DNA of 9,184 nucleotides from an uncultured Clostridia bacterium (GTDB lineage Bacteria; Bacillota; Clostridia; Christensenellales; UBA1242): positions 1 through 9,184 of the forward strand of contig CAMEUD010000044.1 of assembly GCA_945937975.1 (NCBI GenBank), given 5' to 3'. Position 1 is the stretch's first letter. Each line of letters starts with the position of its first letter. Of this stretch, positions 1 to 5,506 are shown piece after piece. Made by a program: the position numbers and the translations under genes. The notes under the pieces are model-generated. The model saw nothing but the letters and a program-made list of their open reading frames with translations. It made no database searches and was not told where the DNA came from.

Positions 1-27
1 AACTTTTTTACCATTATATTCTTTCAT
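1..27 (-). CDS. 5' end of a minus-strand gene, cut by the window edge
   Basis: Nine open codons read MKEYNGKKV from an ATG at 27-25 to the window edge. An AAAAAGGA ribosome binding site lies about 6 nt upstream of the ATG on the minus strand (about 34-41). The gene would start 21 nt after the stop of the secreted protein at 49-963, so the two probably share a transcript. Too little is visible to suggest a function. Confidence 0.5.
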
Positions 28-48
28 AATTTTTCCTTTTTAAAAAAT

Positions 49-963
49 CTAAATTGCTGGTTTCTGTGGAATAATCTCTTTGTCAATTTGTTTAATTATT
101 GAAACTTGTTTTGACACACAATTGAAACTAATTATTTTTTGTGAGTTATAAACTTCACTTTTTTCAACTTTTCTTATATATAAAGTTGATTTTTCAATAT
201 AATAAGTCAAATTAACTGAATTAATATTAATCCAATTCAAATCTCCTTCTCTTTTTATGTTTTCAACATAGTCAGTTGGAATATCGTTTATAACAAATTT
301 GATTATGTAAAAATTTTTGTTAGACATATCAAAACTAACTAATTCTTTTTTTGAAGTTGGTTCAATGGCAAATGGTTTTAAAGCATACCCATCGTAATTA
401 TTGACAGTTTCTCTGTTTAGTGTATCTTGCTCAATACCACCTGACCAATTTGGAGATTTATCATCATTTAACTTATTTGTTTTTTTGTATTCAATATTTT
501 GTCCACCATCATTTGAATAAAAATATCTAAAATATGTTTTGCCCATTGATGGCATAGTTGTGTATGCCGTACTTGTTTTCAAATAGTAATTATTTGACAT
601 TATAATTGTTTCATCAACACATTGAGTTTCACCAACAGCAACACCTGTTGTTTTTGCTTGAATTTCAAAGCCTTTGCAAGTTTTAAGAAGTTCTGTTGCA
701 TCTTTAAAACATAAAAAGCCTTGACTTGATGTGTAAGTTTTTGGTTTGTTTTTGTTTTCTTCTGTTTTTTTGTCGTCTTGGTCTTTGCTGTCATCTTCTT
801 TATCATCATTAATCAAATCTTCCAAATCTTTTGTTCCATCATCAATGCTTACTATATCTGTTTTTTTATTTTCAATTTCATATCCAATACTAATAGAAAA
901 AGCCATCACAAGTATTGCGACAATAATTATTATAAAAACTCTTTTTGTTGTTTTGTTTTTCAT
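49..963 (-). CDS. Membrane-anchored extracellular protein of unknown function
   Basis: This 304-residue protein begins with a short basic stretch (MKNKTTKR) and a hydrophobic segment at about residues 9-28. No lipobox cysteine follows, so it is probably an uncleaved signal anchor or an ordinary signal peptide. Residues about 35-75 form a charged, low-complexity linker rich in Asp, Glu and Lys. The rest (about 78-304) looks like one compact, strand-rich domain with four cysteines (85, 96, 115, 282), which could form disulfides outside the cell. The alternating hydrophobic pattern near 211-275 recalls half-barrel lipoprotein domains of the LolA/LppX type, but that is only an impression. AAGG lies 6 nt before the ATG, and a TTGACA promoter is just upstream. 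The gene diverges from dnaA. I do not recognise the family. Confidence 0.85.
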   Translation of the reverse strand: MKNKTTKRVFIIIIVAILVMAFSISIGYEIENKKTDIVSIDDGTKDLEDLINDDKEDDSKDQDDKKTEENKNKPKTYTSSQGFLCFKDATELLKTCKGFEIQAKTTGVAVGETQCVDETIIMSNNYYLKTSTAYTTMPSMGKTYFRYFYSNDGGQNIEYKKTNKLNDDKSPNWSGGIEQDTLNRETVNNYDGYALKPFAIEPTSKKELVSFDMSNKNFYIIKFVINDIPTDYVENIKREGDLNWININSVNLTYYIEKSTLYIRKVEKSEVYNSQKIISFNCVSKQVSIIKQIDKEIIPQKPAI

Positions 964-979
964 TAGTTACCTTATATTT

Positions 980-1008
980 AGACTATCACACATACCTTGT
1001 GTTGTCAA
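980..1008 (-). promoter_or_regulatory. Promoter for the secreted-protein gene
   Basis: On the minus strand a perfect -35 TTGACA (1008-1003) is followed, after exactly 17 bp, by a weak -10 TAGTCT (985-980). An extended TG element precedes the -10 hexamer (TGA-TAGTCT). Transcription would start near 973, only about 10 nt before the ATG at 963, so the leader would hold little more than the ribosome binding site. Confidence 0.55.
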
Positions 1009-1118
1009 TAATGGCAAACTATACAAATATTTAGATAGAGTATATTATTTGCTTATTATAGAGTAACATATATCTATACATATATATACAATCTTTAATT
1101 TTATATGAATAAAAATAT

Positions 1119-1147
1119 TTGCAAAAACAGGGTAGATAAGTTATAAT
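1119..1147 (+). promoter_or_regulatory. dnaA promoter
   Basis: A TTGCAA -35 (1119-1124) and a perfect TATAAT -10 (1142-1147) are separated by 17 bp. Predicted transcription starts near 1154, at the GGAG ribosome binding site (1154-1157), giving a leader of about 11 nt before the ATG at 1165. No consensus DnaA box was found between 964 and 1164, so there is no visible sign of autoregulation on this side. Confidence 0.6.
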
Positions 1148-1164
1148 ATTATCGGAGAAAAAAA

Positions 1165-2526
1165 ATGCAAGACTTAAATCAAATGTGGGAAAAAGTACTT
1201 TCCAAAATCGAACCACTTGTTAGCATTGTGTCATATGAACTTTGGCTTGAACCTATTGTTCCACTTGACTATACCGACAAATTGATATTGGTTGCAAATT
1301 CTGTAACTGCGAAAAAACAACTCCAAAAAAATCACGCAAAAGAATTGGGTGAAGCAATAAGAGATGTTTTTGGTGCAGACACTGAATATGAAATACTTGA
1401 CCCAGACGAAAAAGAAGAATACCTAAAAAAGAACAAACCAGAAACTATTGTTGACGAACAAAACAAAGAAGAAGATGAAAATATGTTCAACGCAAAGTAC
1501 ACTTTTGATAACTTTGTTGTTGGCAAAAGCAATCAGGTTTGTTATGCAGCAGCAAAGGCAGTTGCAGAAAATCCAGGACATAAATTTAACCCATTGTTTA
1601 TTTATGGTGGTGTAGGACTCGGAAAAACTCACTTATTACACGCTATTGGAAACTATATCAAGCAAAACAATCCAAAACTCAAAATAAAGTATGTTTCTTG
1701 TAATCAATTCACTAATGACTTTGTTGAATCATTAGGCTCAAACAAAGACAAAGGTCCAACAAAAGGAACAGCGGCATTTAGAGAAAAATATAGAAGCGTT
1801 GATGTTTTGATGGTTGATGATATTCAATTCTTAACAAAAAGAATAGAAACACAAGAAGAATTTTTTAATACATTTAATGACTTGTATCAACAAGACAAAC
1901 AAATTATTATTTCTTCAGATAGACCACCAAAAGAAATTGAAACATTAACAGACAGACTTCGTTCTCGTTTTGTTAGTGGCTTTATTCAAGATATACAAGC
2001 ACCAGATTATGAAACAAGAATTGCTATTTTAAGAAAGAAAGCCCAAATTGAAAGATATTTTATTGATGATGATGCAATAGATTTTATTGCAGAAAAAGTT
2101 GACACAAATATTCGTGAAATGGAAGGTTCTCTTGGTAAGGTATATTTCTTTGCAACACTTCTTGGCAAAAAGAATGCAACTTTGGAAGATGCAAAAGAAG
2201 CTTTAAAAGAACAAGCAGAAGAACAAAACAAAAGAATAACACCTGAACTTATTATTCAAACTGTCAGCAAATACTATGGCGTTGAATATAAAGAATTAAT
2301 AGGTAAAAAGAAAAGCAAAGAAATTGTTGAACCAAGAATGATGGCAATATATCTTATCAGTGATATGCTTGAAGTTCCACTTGTTAGCATTGGAAAATTA
2401 TTTGGTGGCAGGGACCATACAACAATTATTCACTCAAGAGATAAGATTACAGAAAAACTTAAAAAAGACCACAAAACAAAAGTAATCTTGGACGACATTA
2501 AAAAGCAAATTCAAGAAAATTGTTAA
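1165..2526 (+). CDS. dnaA: Chromosomal replication initiator protein DnaA
   Basis: DnaA is the AAA+ ATPase that binds DnaA boxes at oriC, melts the origin and loads the replicative helicase. The 453-residue length is typical. Domain I (about 1-75) is the oligomerisation and helicase-contact region, and a charged linker follows (about 76-108). Domain III carries Walker A GGVGLGKT (148-155), Walker B LMVDDI (215-220), sensor I around 248-255, the arginine-finger region DRLRSRF (263-269) and the sensor II region NIREMEGSL (315-323). Domain IV ends with the DnaA signature GRDHTTIIHS (415-424), which reads the DnaA box. A short extra stretch (about 191-202, rich in Lys, Gly and Thr) precedes the FREKYR segment. 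GGAG lies 7 nt before the ATG. The gene stands alone behind its own promoter, and dnaN follows 196 bp later across the origin. Confidence 0.99.
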   Translation: MQDLNQMWEKVLSKIEPLVSIVSYELWLEPIVPLDYTDKLILVANSVTAKKQLQKNHAKELGEAIRDVFGADTEYEILDPDEKEEYLKKNKPETIVDEQNKEEDENMFNAKYTFDNFVVGKSNQVCYAAAKAVAENPGHKFNPLFIYGGVGLGKTHLLHAIGNYIKQNNPKLKIKYVSCNQFTNDFVESLGSNKDKGPTKGTAAFREKYRSVDVLMVDDIQFLTKRIETQEEFFNTFNDLYQQDKQIIISSDRPPKEIETLTDRLRSRFVSGFIQDIQAPDYETRIAILRKKAQIERYFIDDDAIDFIAEKVDTNIREMEGSLGKVYFFATLLGKKNATLEDAKEALKEQAEEQNKRITPELIIQTVSKYYGVEYKELIGKKKSKEIVEPRMMAIYLISDMLEVPLVSIGKLFGGRDHTTIIHSRDKITEKLKKDHKTKVILDDIKKQIQENC

Positions 2527-2528
2527 TA

Positions 2529-2537
2529 TGTGGATAA
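2529..2537 (-). promoter_or_regulatory. DnaA box, perfect consensus
   Basis: The plus strand reads TGTGGATAA, which is TTATCCACA on the minus strand. It begins 3 nt after the dnaA stop codon and points opposite to the other two boxes. Confidence 0.85.
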
Positions 2538-2558
2538 CTTAAAAAATTTATTAACAAC

Positions 2559-2567
2559 TTGTCCACA
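2559..2567 (+). promoter_or_regulatory. DnaA box, one mismatch
   Basis: The site reads TTGTCCACA, differing from the consensus TTATCCACA only at position 3. It lies 30 bp from the first box (start to start), at the left edge of the most AT-rich segment. Confidence 0.7.
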
Positions 2568-2643
2568 TTTCAAAAAATCAATATTTTGTTATAAAATTGA
2601 TTGTATACAAAAAATTTAAACTATATATTGTGTAAGAAAATAG

Positions 2644-2652
2644 TTATCCACA
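2644..2652 (+). promoter_or_regulatory. DnaA box, perfect consensus, overlapping the dnaN promoter
   Basis: The site reads TTATCCACA exactly. It bounds the AT-rich segment on the right and covers the position of a -35 element 16 bp upstream of a perfect TATAAT at 2666-2671. DnaA bound here could therefore influence dnaN transcription as well as initiation; that link is inference. Confidence 0.85.
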
Positions 2653-2671
2653 TTTTCACATTCTATATAAT
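2644..2671 (+). promoter_or_regulatory. Possible dnaN promoter
   Basis: A perfect -10 TATAAT lies at 2666-2671. The best -35 position (TTATCC, 2644-2649, 16-bp spacer) is weak and lies inside a DnaA box. Transcription would start near 2678, giving a leader of about 45 nt. dnaN may also be read through from dnaA, since no terminator is visible between them. Confidence 0.45.
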
Positions 2672-2722
2672 AAATACAACAATTTAAAAATATAAAAAAA
2701 TAAATTAAAAGGAAGCAAAATT

Positions 2723-3835
2723 ATGCAAATTATTTGTGATGGTTTAGACCTATCAGATGCAGTTTTAAAAGTTAGTAAAGCGATTGCATCAAAAACAACA
2801 AATCCTATTTTAGAAGGAATAAAACTTATAGCCGAAGATAATGAACTTACTTTACTTGCAACAGACCTTGAACTTTCTATTGAAAAGAAAATTAGGGCAG
2901 AAGTAAAAGAAGAAGGTGAAACAGTTGTTCCAGGAAGATTCTTCTGTGAATTTGTTAAAAAATTAACAAATGAAAAAATTGAACTAACGCTAAATGAAAA
3001 GAATGGTTTAAAAATCAAATATATAGATAGTGAAGGATTTATTCAATGCTTCACACCAGATGAATATCCAGCATTCAATAATGTAAACACAACAGAATAT
3101 TTTGGAATAACAAAATCAGATTTCAAAGATTTAATCAACAAAGCAATATTCTCTGTTGCAATAGATGATTCTCGCCCAATTCTTAAAGGTTGCTTGCTTG
3201 AAATAGGTCAAGACATAATAAAGGCTGTTACAAGTGATGGATACAGACTTTCTCTTGTAAGAAAAGTTTTGGCATTCTCAAATCTTGAAACATCATGCAT
3301 TGTTCCAGACAAGAGTTTGAGAGAAATTTCAAAATTACTTGATGATAGTGATGATGTTATAAATGTTTATGTTCAAAAGAACTTCCTTATGGTTGACCTT
3401 GGCGACACAAAAATTATAACAAGATTACTTGAAGGCGAATTTTTAAGCTACAGTCAAATTATTTCATCTTCATCAAACGACACAGTTATAACTGTAAACA
3501 AAGCTCAAATGGAAGATGCTTTGGAAAGAGCATCACTCCTTTCAAAAATTGGACAAAACAACCTTGTAAAGTTTGATATAAAAGAAGATACATTATATCT
3601 TACATCAAATAGTGAAATTGGTAATATAAAAGAAAAAATAAATATTGTACTCACAGGAAAAGATTTGGTAATTGCTTTCAATGCAAGATATTTCTTGGAA
3701 GCATTTAGAGCAGTATCAAATGAATTTGTAAAAATTAGTTTTTCATCTTCAACAAATCCATGTATCATAACACCGATTGATGGGGAGAAGGAAGAATTTT
3801 TGTATTTGATTTTGCCTGTCCGTATGATCAATTAA
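2723..3835 (+). CDS. dnaN: DNA polymerase III sliding clamp, beta subunit
   Basis: DnaN forms a dimeric ring around DNA that tethers the replicative polymerase and other partners. At 370 residues it has the family's normal length and three-domain layout (roughly 1-120, 121-248, 249-370). Recognisable family stretches are TTNPIL (25-30), DDSRPILKG (148-156), VTSDGYRLSLVR (169-180), LEGEFLSY (236-243), FNARYFLEAF (319-328) and the C-terminal YLILPVR (361-367), part of the partner-binding cleft. AAGGAAG lies 7 nt before the ATG. Only three residues (MIN) follow the conserved PVR end. The last sense codon and the stop fall inside the left arm of a 19-bp inverted repeat. No recF or gyrB follows, unlike in many Bacillota. 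Confidence 0.99.
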   Translation: MQIICDGLDLSDAVLKVSKAIASKTTNPILEGIKLIAEDNELTLLATDLELSIEKKIRAEVKEEGETVVPGRFFCEFVKKLTNEKIELTLNEKNGLKIKYIDSEGFIQCFTPDEYPAFNNVNTTEYFGITKSDFKDLINKAIFSVAIDDSRPILKGCLLEIGQDIIKAVTSDGYRLSLVRKVLAFSNLETSCIVPDKSLREISKLLDDSDDVINVYVQKNFLMVDLGDTKIITRLLEGEFLSYSQIISSSSNDTVITVNKAQMEDALERASLLSKIGQNNLVKFDIKEDTLYLTSNSEIGNIKEKINIVLTGKDLVIAFNARYFLEAFRAVSNEFVKISFSSSTNPCIITPIDGEKEEFLYLILPVRMIN

Positions 3836-3961
3836 AAGCAAAATTAAGGCACATCTTCGTTGTTTACTGCATAAAAAATCCGACAGTCATTTGCGTTAGC
3901 AAACTCCTGCCGGATTTTATTATGCGAGCCTAGAATCTATATCTTAATTTTGCTTTTAATT
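3830..3961. repeat. 132-bp nested palindrome with 19-bp perfect terminal arms
   Basis: The left arm AATTAAAAGCAAAATTAAG (3830-3848) is the exact reverse complement of 3943-3961. Inside lies a second long stem, 3869-3886 against 3907-3925, with one mismatch and one bulged base. In its loop is a third small stem, TTTGC/GCAAA (3890-3894 and 3899-3903). The left arm starts in the last sense codon of dnaN and contains its TAA stop. It could be a MITE-like non-autonomous element, a structured RNA, or a terminator with a protective outer stem. No clear target-site duplication flanks it. Confidence 0.75.
3869..3925. terminator. Bidirectional intrinsic terminator after dnaN
   Basis: A core stem AAAATCCGACAG (3875-3886) pairs with CTGCCGGATTTT (3907-3918) with one mismatch. 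It is A-rich on the left and T-rich on the right, the usual look of a two-way Rho-independent terminator. The U run is better for minus-strand transcripts (six U) than for plus-strand ones (UUUUAUU). It would end the dnaN message and stop antisense transcription entering dnaN. Confidence 0.6.
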
Positions 3962-4043
3962 ATTCTATCAAACTTTTTAATATTCCAAAAGCACATAAAA
4001 CTTGTTTTTTTAAATTGATATATTTTTCTATCTAAAGAATCAG

Positions 4044-4059
4044 AAACCCGACAGTTATT
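4044..4059 (+). repeat. Half copy of the terminator arm found at 3876-3891
   Basis: AAACCCGACAGTTATT here matches AAATCCGACAGTCATT at 3876-3891 in 14 of 16 positions. The matching right arm (CTGTCGGG or similar) is missing downstream, so this looks like half of a broken terminator or palindrome. Confidence 0.5.
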
Positions 4060-4142
4060 ACAACGAGAATAGACAAGATTGCTTGAATAATCTTGAAAAT
4101 GCGACACAGTCTAAAAGGGCGAAGCCATATTTTTAGTTTATA

Positions 4143-4260
4143 TATAAAAACTTAATTATAAACAATAAGGTAAAATAATTATTTTTATAAAGTATTTAGC
4201 AAAAATTTGTAAAAACTTACTAAAATTGCAAAGTTTTTACATAAAAAGTGTAAAAACTTA
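4143..4260. repeat. Four copies of a 12-bp motif TGTAAAAACTTA
   Basis: Exact direct copies lie at 4208-4219 and 4249-4260, a copy with one mismatch (TATAAAAACTTA) at 4143-4154, and an inverted 11-bp copy (AAGTTTTTACA) at 4231-4241. The inverted copy and the last direct copy form a perfect 11-bp stem with a 7-nt loop. The cluster ends just before the putative -35 of the ATPase gene, so these may be operator sites. AT-rich background raises the chance of coincidence, but exact 12-mers in tandem so close together are still notable. Confidence 0.6.
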
Positions 4261-4270
4261 TTGTTTTTTT
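4231..4270 (+). terminator. Hairpin with U run upstream of the ATPase gene (terminator or operator)
   Basis: AAGTTTTTACA (4231-4241) pairs perfectly with TGTAAAAACTT (4249-4259), followed by ATTGTTTTTTT. This has the form of an intrinsic terminator facing rightward, but the stem is AT-rich and weak. It could insulate the ATPase unit from upstream transcription. Equally, the palindrome may be a protein-binding site overlapping the promoter that follows. Confidence 0.4.
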
Positions 4271-4289
4271 ATGATTGTTTTGTTATTAT
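4261..4289 (+). promoter_or_regulatory. Putative promoter of the ATPase-HNH unit
   Basis: TTGTTT (4261-4266) and TATTAT (4284-4289) are 17 bp apart. The -35 falls in the T run right after the hairpin formed by two copies of the 12-bp motif, so a repressor bound to the motif could block RNA polymerase. Transcription would start near 4296, about 15 nt before the ATG. Confidence 0.45.
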
Positions 4290-4310
4290 ATACTTGAAAA
4301 GGAGAATTGT

Positions 4311-5495
4311 ATGATAAAGAGACCTTCATATTTAGAAGAATTAAAGAAGTATATAAATGTTCCTGTTGTAAAAATCTTAACAGGTGTAAGAAGATGTGGA
4401 AAGTCAACAATTTTATCTATGTTTAAAGAAGAATTAATTAATAATGGTATAGATAGCGAACATGTGATTGAGATAAATTTTGCATCAGAAAAGTATTCAG
4501 CTTTTGATAGCAAATTGATGTATGAGTTATTAAAGAATAAAATAGTTGATGATAAGAAATATTATTTACTTTTAGATGAAGTTCAAGAGATTGAAAACTG
4601 GGAAAGGGTTATAAATAGTTTATTAGAAGAAGACAACAGTGATATATATATAACGGGTTCAAATTCAAAACTTATGTCAAGTGAAATTTCAACATATCTT
4701 ACTGGAAGATATGTTAGTATTCCAGTCTATACATTATCATATAAAGAGATATATAATTCTTCAAATAACTTATTTGACAAAAAATCACTTTTAGATAGAT
4801 ATATAAGACTTGGTGGATTTCCTATTGTAACTGCATTAAAATTAAATGAAGATACTGCATACCAAATCATTGACGGAATATATAATTCAGTTGTAAATGA
4901 AGATATAAGAAAAAGACATAAGATAAATGATGAAGAACTTTTTTCAAGAGTAGTAAAATTTATTGTTGAAAATGTTGGGAAAACTTTTTCTGCAAATTCT
5001 ATTTGTAATTATTTAAAAAGTGAAAAAAGAAATATAAGAGTAGAAACTATATATAACTACTTGGAATGGCTAGAAAAATCTTTTATTGTATACAGATGTC
5101 CTAGGTATGATTTGCAAGGAAAAGAAATTTTAAAAACTCAAGAAAAATTTTATTTGTCAGACCAGTCTTTAAAATATAGTTTGCTTGGCTTTGACCCAAA
5201 ATCTATTGCTTCTATGTTAGAAAATATTGTTTATCTTGAATTAAAAAGGCGTGGCTATAATGTATATGTTGGTAAAATACAAACTCAAGAAATAGATTTT
5301 GTTGCAATAAAGAGAGAAGAAAAAATATATGTTCAAGTTTGTCGACAAATGCCAGAAACATCAGATAGAGAAATATCTAATTTGCTCAAAATAAGAGATA
5401 GTTATCCTAAATATGTTGTTACATTAGATGAATATTCAACAGGAAACTATGAAGGAATACAAATAGTTACATTAACTGATTTTTTACTTAATAAA
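4311..5495 (+). CDS. AAA_14/DUF4143-type ATPase with nuclease-like C-terminal domain
   Basis: The product has 395 residues; the TAG stop occupies 5496-5498. The N-terminal ATPase domain has Walker A GVRRCGKST (25-33), Walker B YYLLLDEVQ (84-92) and a sensor-like ITGSNS (114-119), followed by the TYLTGRY segment (128-134), all typical of this family. The DUF4143 half follows, with NEDIRKRHK (196-204) and a helical region around 205-260. The end resembles the PD-(D/E)XK fold: E304 and E310 in a helix, EIDFV (327-331), then YVQVC (340-344), where the usual acidic residue is Gln, so catalysis is doubtful. The family is common and often multi-copy in gut bacteria and archaea; its function is poorly known. 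I chose ATG 4311 because AAAAGGAG lies 6 nt upstream; a TTG at 4275 has no such site. The HNH gene follows 8 nt after the stop, so the pair is probably co-transcribed. Confidence 0.92.
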
Positions 5496-5506
5496 TAGGG
5501 TGAATT

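Larger units (their letters stand above)
2527..2722. other. oriC: Probable replication origin (oriC) between dnaA and dnaN
   Basis: This 196-bp gap has two perfect TTATCCACA DnaA boxes in opposite orientations (2529-2537 and 2644-2652) and one single-mismatch box (2559-2567). The stretch from 2568 to 2643 has about 11 G or C in 76 bases, making it a candidate unwinding element; the A/T-rich run at 2653-2710 is a second candidate. A dnaA-oriC-dnaN layout is standard in Bacillota. Few boxes are present, so part of the origin could lie outside the gap, but I saw no perfect box upstream of dnaA. Confidence 0.85.
3962..4260. other. Gene-free, repeat-rich intergenic stretch upstream of the ATPase gene
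   Basis: I see no gene with a start codon and ribosome binding site here, and no tRNA. The stretch holds a half copy of the dnaN terminator arm (4044-4059), a hairpin CAAGATT/AATCTTG (4074-4080 and 4089-4095), and a small nested hairpin in which CTAAAA (4111-4116) pairs with TTTTAG (4131-4136) around GGC-GAA-GCC (4118-4126). The four copies of a 12-bp motif are listed separately. The density of partial palindromes suggests decayed elements or a removed gene. Confidence 0.55.

Noticed and set aside
746..1066. 106-codon plus-strand ORF opposite the secreted-protein gene
   Set aside because: Its Ser/Leu/Ile-rich composition mirrors the antisense of the acidic linker, and it lacks a ribosome binding site.
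2656..3018. 120-codon minus-strand ORF opposite dnaN
   Set aside because: It is Ser/Phe-rich, has no ribosome binding site context and lies wholly antisense to conserved dnaN sequence; a shadow frame.
4172..4185. Perfect 14-bp palindrome AAAATAATTATTTT
   Set aside because: It is made only of A and T in a very AT-rich stretch, so chance is a sufficient explanation.
4143..4260. CRISPR array
   Set aside because: The repeated unit is only 12 bp, spacing is irregular, one copy is inverted, and no cas gene is present.
3836..4260. tRNA, SRP RNA or tmRNA gene
   Set aside because: I found no cloverleaf with a T-loop GTTCRA-type box and no SRP tetraloop core; the stems present are simple nested hairpins.
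4275..4310. Longer ATPase reading frame from a TTG at 4275
   Set aside because: ATG 4311 has a clear AAAAGGAG 6 nt upstream and fits the family's N-terminus; the TTG start lies in the promoter region.
4143..4310. Type III toxin-antitoxin RNA (tandem repeats, terminator, then toxin)
   Set aside because: The layout is superficially similar, but there are too few repeat units and the downstream protein is a large ATPase, not a ToxN-like RNase.
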